DNA from: Aureobasidium sp. EXF-3400 | Lineage: Eukaryota; Ascomycota; Dothideomycetes; Dothideales; Saccotheciaceae | DNA length: 64,000 nt | Assembly: GCA_024195585.1 (NCBI GenBank) | Contig: SWBL01000215.1 | Span: forward strand, 23,968 to 87,967 | Reading direction: 5' to 3' | In this document: positions 9,980 through 21,269 of the stretch, in pieces | How the letters are laid out: every line of letters begins with the position of its first letter | How positions within the stretch are numbered: position 1 is the first letter of the stretch | Notes under the pieces: generated by a model | Database searches by the model: none | Seen by the model: the letters and a program-made list of their open reading frames with translations, nothing else | What the model was told of the DNA's origin: nothing | Position numbers and translations under genes: made by a program

Positions 9980-11021
9980 TGGCGTGAGGAGCCTTCTACG
10001 AAGAAATGAAATCGTCGAGCAACTTTATCATTGTGGCAAGGAGATTAAGCAGGATTAATCAGACGAATTATACGTTCACTAGCTTATGAGTATCAGAATT
10101 GAACACCCGTTACGAAGAGGACTCAGTGACACAGAGCGAATGATGATAAACCAGTGATCCTGATAAACAAATCAGGAAGACACCACTAACCTCCAAGTGA
10201 AGCATCAAGGCCATCCCTCCTTCCCACTACTTGCCTTCATTTGCTCTCATCACAATATAATCCAGTGAACTCCATCGTCTCTCAGCAAATCGGCAAATTG
10301 GCCCAATTGGATAACCACACCATTTGCGATAAAACTCATAGAAAGTTTCCGTGGACTGAAGGTCATCTGTTCGACCCTCATGGCAGGCGGAAACTTTCTC
10401 TGACTTGTAAAGGTAGAAGACTTTACAAGCGGAAAAGGGGGTTTTCCCAAGGCGCGCAACAGCGGCTTGGTTTTTTGCTTACTTTTGTGCAAGTGGTGTG
10501 TTCAACTCTTGCTCGCTTTGGACATGCAACCTCAAGCACCCTTACTCGGATAAGTGCCGGTGTGGGATGTTGTGACTGTATATGCTGCCAACGATGACTT
10601 CTGACAACCAAGTTGACGAGCAAAGACCCAAGAATCAGAAATTAGAGAGACCGAATGTGCGAAACCAAAGTCCTCTAACCATTGAACGGGCTATCAAAAA
10701 TCAAAAAGGCAACTCCATCATCTAAAGTGCTCATCCTGGAAGAGAAAAAGAAAGAAGATAACCCCATCATAACCATCCTCATCATCCCCATCATCCTGAC
10801 CATCGTCCCCATGTACCTCCCTGCTCATAACCTCCGATCCCCAGGCATAAAGTCTTTTCTCTTTCTAACCTACAAAAAAAACTCTGTTCTGTCTCCAAAA
10901 GTTGTAGTTTGTAAGGTGAGTTCTGTCCCAGCAGATCTCATATTCTTTTTCTCATATATTGTTTTTTGCGTGTAGGTGTGTGTGAATGTAAAGTTGTTGT
11001 TCTCGTTTCGGTAATCGCAGA
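9980..11021. other. Intergenic region with structured RNA candidate
   Basis: This 1042-nt gap separates the 3' ends of two convergent genes. The middle carries several strong inverted repeats followed by a T-run, listed separately. The right part (about 10700-11000) is AT-rich with CATC-rich runs, probably the 3' flank of the glucanase gene. Confidence 0.5.
10340..10476 (+). ncRNA. Candidate structured RNA: stacked hairpins ending in a T6 run
   Basis: Four hairpins lie side by side. A perfect 12-nt stem AGAAAGTTTCCG (10340-10351) pairs with CGGAAACTTTCT (10388-10399) and encloses a small GGTC/GACC hairpin. CTTGTAAAG (10404-10412) pairs with CTTTACAAG (10421-10429). GGAAAA (10431-10436) pairs with TTTTCC (10442-10447). 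CCAAG (10447-10451) pairs with CTTGG (10466-10470), directly followed by TTTTTT at 10471-10476. GTTCGACCC at 10369-10377 fits the Pol III B-box consensus GWTCRANNC, and AATATAAT lies upstream near 10253. The sequence does not fold as a tRNA. Whether it is transcribed is unknown, and strand is inferred from the T-run. Confidence 0.35.
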
Positions 11022-12559
11022 TCAAGAAGAGTAAGAAGGACCTCTGTTGACGCCTTCGCCGCAGAGTTCGACGTGAGCGTTGAAGTTGCTCCAGCTCTGT
11101 GAAAGTAGAATTGTCAGTATGAGTTGCGTTTTGTAAGAGGTGAAAGGTCAACTTACGCAAGAAGCTGTGATAGGCATGCTGCCCTTTGAATACTGAACGA
11201 GCGAACCGTTTCTGTTGATGCTGACCTCAGGGGAGGTACCAGATCCAAGGTTTGAAGGGAAAGGAACCATAGAGAGAGCGGGACCAGAAGAATCAGCCTC
11301 GAACTCCCAGTACTGGTTTGCGCCTACACTGATGGAAATGGTGGCCTTGTCCTTGACCAAAGCCCAAGCGAACACTGCATCGACAGGGTAATTCTGGTTC
11401 TTGATCTTGCTGGAGGAGCCGCCGTAACATGCTGCAGCCTTGGGGTGTACGCGGTACCAGTAGACGACTTGATCCATAGTGATAGTGGGAGCCTTGCCGT
11501 TCTTCCACCAGTTCAGGTAGTACTTTGCCATGACACGCCAAGGAGCGTGGTTCATGCCATCGACATAGTTTTGCATGCCGTTGCTGTAGGTGACATAGTC
11601 GGTAGCACTGGTGTTGGTCATGCTGGGAAGATCGCGCAGGTAGTGTGATTCGCAAAAGTCGTTCCAGGTGAGTACTTCGATAATGTCGGGGGAGAACTCG
11701 TTGGTGGCGATGGTTTGGAGACGCTGAGCGAAGAGTGTGTCCGAGTAGGCGACCCAGGAGTCGGAAGCGATGCCGTTGTTGAGATCCTTGTATTGCCAGG
11801 GAGAGACGGCCATGATGTAGGGTCCAGTCTTTCCATTCTTGGTGAGTGCAGCCTTGAATGCCTCGTCTGCTGTGCAAGTCATGTTCGAGTCCATGAGAGG
11901 CCATGCTTGCCCTGTAGAGTTATTAGCCAGTGTTAGAAGGTGGACTTGTGAGATCACGTACAGTTGAAGTAGCCGTCAATGGCAGGATAATCACTCATCA
12001 TCTTGGCGGCAGACTTCTGAGCATCGGTCTGAGCAGCCTGTGCGTAAGAGACAAGGGCGGGAGCCAGAGTGATAGGGCTGCCCGCGCTCTTGCAAGAGTT
12101 CTTGAGGTTCTGGAAGAACTGGTTTCCATAAGCATTGTTGTTATCACCACCATAGGTCGAGACGAGGACGTTGGTGTTCCAGCGCATGGTGGCAGAGCTG
12201 CCAGAGTGCTTAGTGATCATATCAGTCATGAAAGTTGTGTTCCAGAAAGTGTTGCAGGTAGTGTAGCTCATGTCGAAAGAGAACATGAGCTTGAAGCCGG
12301 TCTTCTCGGCAGCGTGGAAAGCATCGTCGATGCGGCTGACCTGCCATGAGCGGCTAGGCGAGTTGCAGTCAGGGGGAATCCAGTTGAGAGAGAAGCCGTC
12401 GATACCGGCGCTCTGAGCAGTCTTCATGTCAGTCATCCATTGTCCCACAGTGTAGGCGTAGGAGTTGTCGAGCATGAAGTGCGCAACAACAGACTTCGCG
12501 GCAACAAGGTGGACGTTGATAGCAGCAAGTGCCAATGTGGCCCAGAACTTGGAGAACAT
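11022..12559 (-). CDS. GH71 alpha-1,3-glucanase (mutanase), secreted
   Basis: Three exons, 12559-11962, 11911-11157 and 11096-11022, with introns of 50 and 60 nt, give 475 residues. Residues 1-21 (MFSKFWATLALAAINVHLVAA) form a signal peptide. The mature part opens with KSVVAHFMLDNSYAYTVGQW, the typical start of GH71, and continues with AGIDGFSLNW, MFSFDMSY and SDYPAIDGYFNWQAWP; the last is formed only after removing the first intron. GH71 enzymes cleave alpha-1,3-glucan of fungal walls, in wall remodelling or attack on other fungi. Without the last intron the reading would stop after SCVS; splicing adds a 24-residue tail with paired Cys (SWSNFNAHVELCGEG). No starch- or glucan-binding module is appended. 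Confidence 0.92.
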
Positions 12560-14693
12560 CTTCGAGTAGTCGGAAGGCTTTTACTGAGGTTGAAAGAAGA
12601 ATTTTTGTTGAAAACAACGCAGGCGCTTTGCAATGTCGATTTGCGTGAAGAGAGTGAAGCAAAAGGAGTGGCACACTACTATCAAAGCAGTGCAAGGGAT
12701 GTCAAAGGAGTGACTGAATGAATGGAAAGGCGTAAACGCCAAAGCAAAGGCTGTATAGAGGGCAAATTGACCAAGAGAATGAAGGTACAAAAGCAAGGGA
12801 AGGGATGCACACCTACAAGGGCTATATACAAAGTCTACAGATAGTCCAGGGAGGCAACCAGCATCCCGACTCCACACCCGAGAATGCCATGCTCCCGAGT
12901 TTGATTGCGCTGCCGTTACTCGCAAACCGGTTGGTTCGGAAGGAGAGAGAGGGATGGGGACTCCAGAACTGGTGCAGCAGACAGTTGTCGGGAGGACCCG
13001 CATCTGGTGTATCAGACATAGAAGGCTGCATGAGATGCAAAAGCGTTTCAGGAGCCGCGAAGCTGTTTACCCATTGCCGTGCTTCCAGAGCCACATCGAA
13101 TCACAGCTATACCGTCTCGTCGAGTTCGACACAATCTTGTACGGCAGACGACAGAGACTTCGCATGTACGCTTCGGTCCGTAACCAGGGAAGGCACACCT
13201 CATGACAAACGAACTCGGCGTTGATATTGTATGGGTGAAGAAAATCATGCGGCGTCCAGCGCATGCATCAAAGGTCGCACGCTGTTATTACTGGCCCCAT
13301 ATCAACCATATCTGTGGGTCTTCAAATCGATTTTCTTATACACGGAGGTCCAGATCCCGACGGTGTTGCCCTAGTAGGGTATAGACATCAGGCGGACAGA
13401 TGTACTAAGCGCTGGTGTACTGCTTTGCAAGATTGCTGTCAACCGCCAAGCTCTGAGCGCAAACAACCATCACCCACACACATCCCGCAGAAGCGCATCA
13501 CATCTGCTACCAAACGCACGTCAACACACCTGGTGTTTCAGATACACCCTATTGCGACGTTTTCGCCCCGAGCCTAGCCCTAGCCAATCTTCGGGCCCTC
13601 GAGACATGTGGGATGGTGATACAAGCGCTGACTCAGTCTTCAAGATGACCATCAACAAGTCATCTTGGACGACTTGGAGTTGCAGTCTGCAACGATAGAC
13701 ATGTGTCCTGTAATGCAGCTTGTATTAGATGCGCATGCCCTACTTCCAAGTTACAGGGATCACGACTACCCGGTCGTCGAGGGACCCGATCGACTACAGG
13801 GAGAGCGTTTGCCATCTCGAATTGACTACTCCTAAAAATTTGCACCAAGAGATTTCTCTGTTGCATCTCATTCAGCTACCGGCCGTCCTTTTCTCCCTCA
13901 TGACGGAGTTCGAGGAGCCGAGCAGGAGTGGAGCACTTGAGAGAAAAAAGGTTGGCCCGACTCATGCATAGAGACCCACCAAGTCGAGAGGACCCCTGTT
14001 CTCCGGCAGAGTGATGGGCTGTAGCCCAAAGGTGCCTTGCAGCAACGTGGGAGTGACAGTCCTTGTACTAACTGCCACCTGAGTATCACTTGCATTGGAA
14101 GTTATAGGCGAGTAAACAGCCTCACATACTATCATTTCGCGATACCCGTACATCGAATATCATCTGGCTACCTCAGCAGGACGTAGTCAAGTGCAAGTTG
14201 CTCACCGCGATCTCATGCAGCCAGTTGAACATGCAGTAGATGACACGACTAAGAAAACAGACAAATTTGCAGCATGCAAGTGGGCTTGCGACCGTTCGAC
14301 TTTGGTGATGTAGTGTAATGCATCCGACCTCCTTTTCTTTGGATTCTGATTTCTCGCTCACCAACGGTCCTGATCAAGCGTAGCATGGCATGCTTCTGTT
14401 ATTTCCCTGATTCCCTTGGTGGTGTTTGCTCTCGGAATGATGAGTGATGTTGCGGATGGATACTGAGCGCCGAAGAACAAACACTCTTTGAATGCTTCTA
14501 GTTGTAAACTGATACATTGCTATTGAGAAGCAGGATAGTGTCTACCAAGAGTTGCCAGTTCATTGGCTCTCGATTGGTTGTTGTATGCTATCCATGTTGA
14601 TAGTCACCTGTTGCTGTGTTGTTGCAAAGGGAGGATGTGAGCCATTGATCGATCTTCCATAACACTTGATAGTGCACTTGATGACGGTCGTGC
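12560..14693. other. Intergenic region upstream of the glucanase gene
   Basis: 2.1 kb without a gene I can support. TATATA at 12833-12838 (reading GTATATAGCCC on the - strand) lies about 275 nt upstream of the glucanase ATG and could be its TATA box. The remainder has only short overlapping ORFs without recognisable motifs. Confidence 0.45.
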
Positions 14694-15311
14694 TCAATGC
14701 CCGAGCTCCTCCTTCCGTTTCTTCAACCCTGCCATCGATGATACATCCTCATAGCCTTTGGGCATTACATCCGAGCCATTCATGTAGCATGGGTTGCATT
14801 GATAGTGCTCGGCGTCATGGCTGACCCACCATAATTTGTGAGCACTCCCATACCTAGGTATCAGACAAGTACTGCAAGCGTGCTGAACCTTGTCTTCGTA
14901 AAGGACGGGCCTGAAAGTTTTCCAAGGCAGACGCTCACGCACCCATGCATGCGTCCTTACGGTGTCTGTGAGCCATACCCTAAACTTGTACTCTGGATCC
15001 TCACGGTATCTTTGCTATCTGGCTTGACGATTTTTCAGGAGCCTTTGCTGGTACTCTTCCTCAGTCAGGCTTGCTTTGTACTTTGCCATTGCTTTCTGAG
15101 CAGCCTGTTGTCGAACGAGCGCATACTCTGGATCAGTCCGACGTTTCATGCGATAGTATTGGGCATGTTTCTCAAGTCTGATTTTCTTCTTCTCCGGATC
15201 GGATGGATGCTCCTTCAATGGGCGGAACGAAGAAAACACCCTCGAGGTGCTAGATAAGGATAACACAGTCGATTTGCAGACTCTGACCGCTTTCCAAAGA
15301 TGTTGTGCCAT
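14694..15311 (-). pseudogene. Small gene interrupted by an in-frame TAG; zinc-knuckle-like C-terminus
   Basis: From the ATG at 15311 the frame reads 98 residues with an apparent mitochondrial-type start (MAQHLWKAVRVCKSTVLSL), then a basic, helical region with KHAQYYRMKRRTDPEYALV. A TAG at 15017-15015 interrupts it. The same frame continues with QRYREDPEYKFRVW, which repeats the YR/DPEY pattern before the stop, then WKTFRPVLYEDKVQHACSTC and HYQCNPCY (two CxxC pairs), ending at 14694. Read through, the product would be 205 residues. No intron with usable GT and AG removes the stop in frame. Most likely a CAG-to-TAG nonsense change in a fungal lineage-specific gene; translational readthrough or sequence error are alternatives. 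Function is unknown. Confidence 0.5.
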
Positions 15312-16075
15312 AGGTTCGATGTTGTTGTTTGAGGAAGTTTTCCGCGGTCTGCAGCAAAAGGAAATAGAGCTTCGATAGCAGAAGAGCACAAAACCCAAGC
15401 CGAATACTCCGTATCTCAGGAGCGATAGACAAGGGTTGGCGGATTGAGTTGTTTGTGTATCAAATGAGATGCGGGAAAGTGGAAGCGATGGGTGTAAACT
15501 GTGGCCGGGGTTAGATTTCGGGCCGAGATGCCTCAGGGCTACTCACGAGCCTCGAACACCGACATCTAGAATTATTTTGACACGCAGTTTGTACTTTTGC
15601 TCTTCGTGAGATCACACGCTCTCAACTTAGTTTGCTGATAGATGTAAGGTCAAACCACGCGAAACAGAGACAAGATGAAGATAGATGGAGATATGTTTGA
15701 AAAGTCTTGATTGACAGCAAGCAGCTGTGGTAGACACGGACCTGATAGCCTCGGTCATTTTGACAGATTGCCAGTGGTATACTACAAAAAAAAGTTCTAG
15801 GGGTTGTAAAATCTGGGTGAAAGCCTAGGCATTGCCCTGTGAAGAATCAAAGAAGAAGCAGGGCGCCGATGCAATAATTACGCGCTGCTTAGAGGAAGAA
15901 TTGAAGATGGAAAGATTGGGAAAGAACCCTGACAAAAAAATCCCCTCAAAGTCCCAAATCATCGGTCATGGCTGTTCCGCAAACACCTTGTTACGCCGGC
16001 TTGATAGAAATCCCAAAGAAAACCTGAAAGATAAGAAAAAGGCCGAGAAATGGCCTGGGAGTGTTCGTACAACCC
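15312..16075. other. Intergenic region
   Basis: 764 nt holding the 5' flank of the interrupted gene and the 3' flank of the LCB2 gene. No supportable gene. Confidence 0.45.
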
Positions 16076-18094
16076 TTAGAACAAAGGTGCCTTGACGTCC
16101 TGAACACCACGCTTGATGATGTCCTCGAGCTTCCAGCGAGGTGGTTGGTAAGTGGGGGTCTTGCCCTTTGCGAATTCTTCGCGGTGTTCCATCTCCTCGA
16201 CGTTCATCAGACCATCGGGAATTGGGTCTCTGCCACCAGCAATACCGCTACTGAACTTGAGTTGCAGAATGTCGCCGGTCTGGTCGCAAGCTGCAAGAAG
16301 ACGGTCCAAATCATCCTTAGTGTGGGCGGCAGAGACACAGAATCTGGCGCGAGAAGAGATGAGCGGTGTGGCAGGGTATCCAACGACGACGACAGCGATC
16401 TTGCGCTTGAGCATTTCGTGGGAGAAGGCGGGAATCTTGGCGGGGTTGTACAGGAGCAGAGGAATAATAGGCGAATCGTCATGACCGTAGATGATGAAAC
16501 CGAGACGCTTGAGTCCGAGACGAAGGTATCTTGAGTTGAAGGCCAATCTCTCGAGACGCTCTTGACCTTGTCCAGGAGCAATCTCACCGATGATCAAACG
16601 AAGAGCCGAAGAGATTTGAACCAGGACGGGAGGCGAAGGAGCCTCACCGAAGAGGGTTCCGGCGTTGGTCACACGAAGCTTGTCGATGAGGGCCTTGTCA
16701 CCAGCAACGTAGCCACCGTTTGCGCCAAACGACTTTGTGAAAGTGCCCATAAGAATGTCGACTTCAGCAGGATCAATACCGAAGTAATCGCAGATACCTC
16801 TACCTTGCATACCGAGAGCACCGATGGAGTGAGCCTCGTCGACGAACAAGTTGAACTTGTATTTCTTCTTGAGAGCGACGATTTCGGGGAGGTTGCACAT
16901 GGTGCCTTCCATCGAGTAGAGACCCTCAACAGCAACGAGAATCTTCTTCCAGGGACGGTGAGTGCGGGGCTGGCCTTGGGAGATTCTCTCACGAAGAACA
17001 CGCTCCAAGTCGCTGACGTTGTTGTGCTTGAACATTTCGATGACAGCACCTGAAAGTCTGGCACCGAAGCGGATGGACGAGTGGTTGAGCTCGTCAGAGA
17101 TGATAAGACAGCCCTTTCCGACGAGCGCAGGGAAAGTGGTGGCATTGGTACCGAAACCCATGGAGAAGATGGTTGCTGATTCCTTTCCAACAAACTTGGC
17201 GACCAGGTTCTCGACTTCGACGTGGAGCTCAGAAGTACCAGCGTCACCTCTGGGACTGGCGAAGCTGACACCGTACTTCTTGGTAGCGACCTCTACAGCA
17301 TCTGCGCACTCTCCCTCAGATTGGGCGAAACCGAGGTAGTTGTAGGAACTCATGTTGAGGGTTTCGGTGGTAGTGCCCGTCATCTTGAAACTCAGGTTGA
17401 AGTCGTCAGACTTGCGGTCGAGCAGAGTGATGAATCTACCGGGCACTCCAGTAATGGGGCGTCTGAAGCAGTCGTTGATGCGCAGTTGCAGTCTGCGGAT
17501 GTAGAAGTTATCGAAATCGCTGTTCAGCGGTGCATATCCGTCTCGTGCCGACAGGTGCTTGTACTGCTCCTGCTTGAAGCGCTTGCCGAAGAAGTCGCGT
17601 ACGTGGCCGAAGATGATGAGAACGAGATAACTGAAGTAGGTGGTCAGGAGGAAGTAGTAGGGCGGGGTGTCCTCGATGGGTTCGGGGAAGGCTTGTCCAT
17701 CGTGACGACTCGAGTAGCGGTGCTCTTGCGAGCCGAGGGGACCAAAAGCGGCGTGTGCCTTTGCAATGCGGCGGGCCTCTTCGGGTGAAGGGGGTTGGAA
17801 GAGGGTCATTGGCCTCTCCTCGATCTTGCTCTTCTCGCCAGTAGCGGTGGTGAGGTTGATTGTGGGCAGCGACAGAGTGGCACGGTTGACTTGAGGCGAG
17901 GGAGGACGGCGGGTCGCGTTCTGGGGGTTCGGGTGCAGAGAAGACGACTTGGGGGAGGAGAAGAAGCTGGCGATGCGGTTGGCGGGCTTTGTGGCAGGCG
18001 ACTTGAAGGTTTGGAGAGAGTTCTTTTCGCTCAGCGCATCGACTGAGGGTGAGGGAGAATTCGCGACAAAGGGATTGATGGTGCGTATCGGCAT
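16076..18094 (-). CDS. LCB2: Serine palmitoyltransferase subunit 2
   Basis: A single-exon gene of 672 residues. With LCB1 it condenses serine and palmitoyl-CoA to 3-ketosphinganine at the ER, the committed step of sphingolipid synthesis. The PLP lysine is K454 in MGTFTKSFGANGGY; VDEAHSIGALG and DELNHSSIRFGARLSGA are further alpha-oxoamine-synthase motifs, and SPRGDAGTSELH, forming part of the active site, is intact. A membrane segment (YYFLLTTYFSYLVLIIFGHV) lies near residues 145-165. The N-terminal 110 residues are Ser/Pro-rich and longer than in the yeast protein; similar extensions occur in filamentous fungi as far as I recall. The catalytic lysine shows that this is LCB2 and not LCB1. Confidence 0.96.
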   Translation of the reverse strand: MPIRTINPFVANSPSPSVDALSEKNSLQTFKSPATKPANRIASFFSSPKSSSLHPNPQNATRRPPSPQVNRATLSLPTINLTTATGEKSKIEERPMTLFQPPSPEEARRIAKAHAAFGPLGSQEHRYSSRHDGQAFPEPIEDTPPYYFLLTTYFSYLVLIIFGHVRDFFGKRFKQEQYKHLSARDGYAPLNSDFDNFYIRRLQLRINDCFRRPITGVPGRFITLLDRKSDDFNLSFKMTGTTTETLNMSSYNYLGFAQSEGECADAVEVATKKYGVSFASPRGDAGTSELHVEVENLVAKFVGKESATIFSMGFGTNATTFPALVGKGCLIISDELNHSSIRFGARLSGAVIEMFKHNNVSDLERVLRERISQGQPRTHRPWKKILVAVEGLYSMEGTMCNLPEIVALKKKYKFNLFVDEAHSIGALGMQGRGICDYFGIDPAEVDILMGTFTKSFGANGGYVAGDKALIDKLRVTNAGTLFGEAPSPPVLVQISSALRLIIGEIAPGQGQERLERLAFNSRYLRLGLKRLGFIIYGHDDSPIIPLLLYNPAKIPAFSHEMLKRKIAVVVVGYPATPLISSRARFCVSAAHTKDDLDRLLAACDQTGDILQLKFSSGIAGGRDPIPDGLMNVEEMEHREEFAKGKTPTYQPPRWKLEDIIKRGVQDVKAPLF

Positions 18095-20085
18095 GGCTCG
18101 AGGAAGCGTGCTCCTGCACGATTAGGGATTAGAATTATGTGGATAGAAAGGCGGCGGCCAAAAGTAAGAGCAAGAGCAGGCAGACAAAAACGACAACAAG
18201 GGCGGACAATCGAGAGGTTGGGCGGACGCTGAACTCGGGGGCTTGTGATGGCTGATTAAAGGGGAACGGCCATGACGGAACGACCTCTTATGCGCGCCAA
18301 GTGCATCATTCGGAACGTGGCGGAGAAGCCATCTGTAAGCCTTTTTTGCAATTTGTTTTGCTGCCGCGCCCGTCCAACAAATCGTGATGTGCCCGCTGCA
18401 TCGCCCTGCCGTGCTCAATTGTCCTGTCTCGTTGCCGGAATGCAGCCGTCATGCACAATCGAGCTCAAACTGTGCCTATCGCAACACTGACGTACCTTTT
18501 GCGGTCAGAGCCACGATTCACGCTCGTCTGAAGTTGCGAAACCTGTTGCAGACGTTTGATCTCGCAAAGCCAATCTAGCGCCTCTTTCGTGTCCTGTGCC
18601 TGGCGATCGAGCTGTCGTGTCGTGTCGTAGGGAAACGGTGATATCGAGGAATGGTCGAAGAGTCCAGAGGTTCAAGATTGCGAGAGGCGCCGAGTATCAA
18701 TGATAAATGCTCGCCAAATTGATGGTCAGGGCGTTAGCAACCAACAGCTCTTTGATTGGGAGACCCTCAGGGGTCAACATGTCAACCACCCGGCATCCGG
18801 TATGCCTTTGTGCCGATCCTAGCGCCTCTCGCTCCGATCGCTCTCATTTGCCTGCGAACAAATCAATTCTCCGATCCTGTCAATATCCAACACGAACTAC
18901 CTCCGTGGCCACCCCGTTCACCTGTTACACACTTGCCTTCTTTGCAAATGAACTCGACTGTCCGTAAACAATACGCAACCAAAGTGGTCCCGACAGCAGG
19001 GCTTGTTGACCTGCGCCGTAATTCTGTACGAGTCTAGCCTGCGTTTCACGGCATCGGCCAAAGTGTCAACAAACCACGCATGCACCCGCCGCAATCATAC
19101 CGACGGCACTCGAGAACGTTGGAGACGATAATTTGACCATTTCTCTCCCACCCAAGTTTCGAACATTGAAAATTCTACTCTCGACACAACGTTCAGAAAC
19201 AGACGTCTCGCAAATCGTGAAACGAAGAGTCATGCCGATTTGACCCTGTGGGCGGAAGGAAGCACTCCGTGGACGCCTGACATCCCCGCGATGTTTCGTG
19301 CATGGTCGTATATGCACATCTCTGTACTTCCGTTCTACGAGTAGCCGTGGTAATCCTACTCTCATACTTCGACACCCGCAGGCTTGCGAGTGTGTCGAAT
19401 CTTTCCGGCCACAGTTAAAGGAAGGCAAAAAAAAGCAGCAGAAGAACACGGACTGCTGACCGAAGTAAAGGTGCAGAGAGTGCGCCAACGCAAACCAGAC
19501 TCTCGTGCCAGACTGATTTCCTTCAGCGTACAGTTCCACCAGATTGATCGTTTTAACGCACAAGTCTTTTTCAACCAGGGTCTTGCTCAGAGGGAGCCGT
19601 AATCGAACATCAAGTGTTCTGACAGACATACAGCCAGTTACACCTAGTTGCTCTCTCACAACAATTTAGAGCGGCATCGTAATCTAGAGTGATTCAAGAT
19701 GGTGTCCACACCATAGAGGTGTTCATAGGCAGCCATCCGGCTTACATCTCAAGGGTCAGCATTTTGTGTCTCAAACCTACTGTGTAGTTGTGTAGAGTGA
19801 CTCAAATCTGCTTGATGGTCTTTGTAATGAAGGAGATTTCGTGAACAGGTCGCAATTGCGTCCAAGTGAAGAGCACAAATAGGAAGGAACAAACAGTTGA
19901 TTCTCGCTGGCTCGCTGGTAACCACCTTCTTCTTCGCAGCTTCCTTCCTAACTTCGCTCACTTTTCCTGATCACAACAAACGCGGCGCCATCCATCTCGT
20001 CTATCGAACTTCACCGCGCTTTCTATCCACGCAGGCATTCCACTCTTCACAGCTTGCGCGCCATCGAACCTTGTTTCTCCTAACC
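18095..20085. other. Intergenic region between divergent genes
   Basis: 2 kb between LCB2 (-) and the unknown gene (+). Contains both promoters. A 197-codon ORF on the - strand (19066-19659) has no recognisable features and is probably chance. No repeats or RNA genes were noticed. Confidence 0.45.
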
Positions 20086-21269
20086 ATGGCAAACACCACC
20101 GCTGCCATTGTTTGGTATGTTCGCCTTCGTGTGCTATCACCAGTTCATCATGTTCGCTGACATCCCACCGTAGGGGTATACCAGTCAAGCCTGCAGACCT
20201 TCTCTGTAACCTTGACGCATTCCGCAAGGCTGCTCCCACTATTCACACCCTTCGCCTGTGCAACCAATTCGGTAAAGGCGAGAACGCTGGAATCATCAAA
20301 CTTCCCAAAGAACTCATTGAATTCATCGGAGACGAGATTCTCACTTCATCTCGTCAAGAAGAAACACGCGCTGGTCACGAATGGGCCAAGAAATATCGCT
20401 GCTTTGAGGGAACATGTTGTCCACGCGATCACCTGGACAAGGAGCATCAAATGCCATACTGTGACGCTCAAGTACAGGACGCTGAAATGGGACTTTTTGA
20501 GGACCATCCTGAGTGGCAAACAGAAGATGGTCTCAAGCTTCCTGAAAACTACGATGATCTTCTCGAGGAAGCCATGGCTGAAGAGCTCGACATGTATGCA
20601 GGAGATTATTATTGGGAAGTCTGCAGCGACAACAAATTCAGTTGGCAGTACAATCTTCGCAAGCACATGGAGAATGATGGCAACAGCGATGTATGTACAC
20701 GGTCTAGAAAAAGCGGGGACTAGGACTAACCAACGCTCTAGGTCCTGCGCAAGCACTTTGGCTTGGACACCTTCTTCATGTACGAGAATCTTGACACTTC
20801 CACCATCCAGTATCTGGAAAGAACCGACACGCGCTACTCTTTCGGCGGATCTGAGACCCAGAAAGCGACCATCTGCTACCTTATCTTGCCATCGCAGACT
20901 GCAAAATGGGATACACGCCTTGATGATTCGATTGGCGATTACTACGGTAAATCGGCAAACTCTATGCTCGTTGATCGCAGCTCGTTGGACCTGTCCGAGG
21001 AACACCAGCGACGCTTCGCTCGAGCAATGCTAAGACTCGCCTTGAAACCGTCAGTACACCCATCTCAGCTACAGAAGAATCTGTCTGCAAATTCTACCTT
21101 TGGTAAACTTCCATCGCCAAAGCAAGCTCCCATCTCTTCAACAAACAAAAAAGTGTCTAAGAAGGAGAACGCGGAGAGAGACGCTGTCACCACAAGTCGT
21201 ATCAACAGTCTGGAGCAGAGCCAGTGGCCAAAGTTGATGCTCCTGGCCAGTCAAACCGTTTCCGAGTAA
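20086..21269 (+). CDS. Uncharacterised fungal protein with F-box-like motif
   Basis: Three exons, 20086-20114, 20174-20690 and 20742-21269, with introns of 59 and 51 nt, give 357 residues. The ATG at 20086 sits in a near-ideal context (AACCATGG). Exon 1 codes only MANTTAAIV plus part of a Trp codon. The segment IIKLPKELIEFIGDEIL near residue 50 resembles the first helix of an F-box, and a Cys-rich piece follows (CFEGTCCPRDHLDKEHQMPYC). The middle is acidic (LPENYDDLLEEAMAEELD) and the last 70 residues are Ser/Lys-rich. I do not know a named family. Dothideomycetes carry many such lineage-specific genes; function cannot be inferred. Confidence 0.7.

Noticed and set aside
10290..10400. Possible tRNA or tRNA-like gene around GTTCGACCC and GGCCCAATTGGATAACC
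   Set aside because: B-box and A-box-like words are present, but the T-stem (ATCTG against CTCAT) does not pair and no acceptor stem can be drawn. The strong hairpins compete with any cloverleaf.
11148..11170. Unspliced end of the GH71 enzyme at SCVS
   Set aside because: A good GTAAGT donor and an acceptor lead to a Cys-containing 24-residue tail that completes the protein.
12805..13224. 139-codon + strand ORF near the glucanase promoter
   Set aside because: No motif, overlaps several equally long ORFs in other frames, so no reading is favoured.
19066..19659. 197-residue ORF on the - strand in the LCB2 upstream region
   Set aside because: No motif, mixed composition and Cys/Arg excess; no recognisable family; upstream region of two divergent genes.
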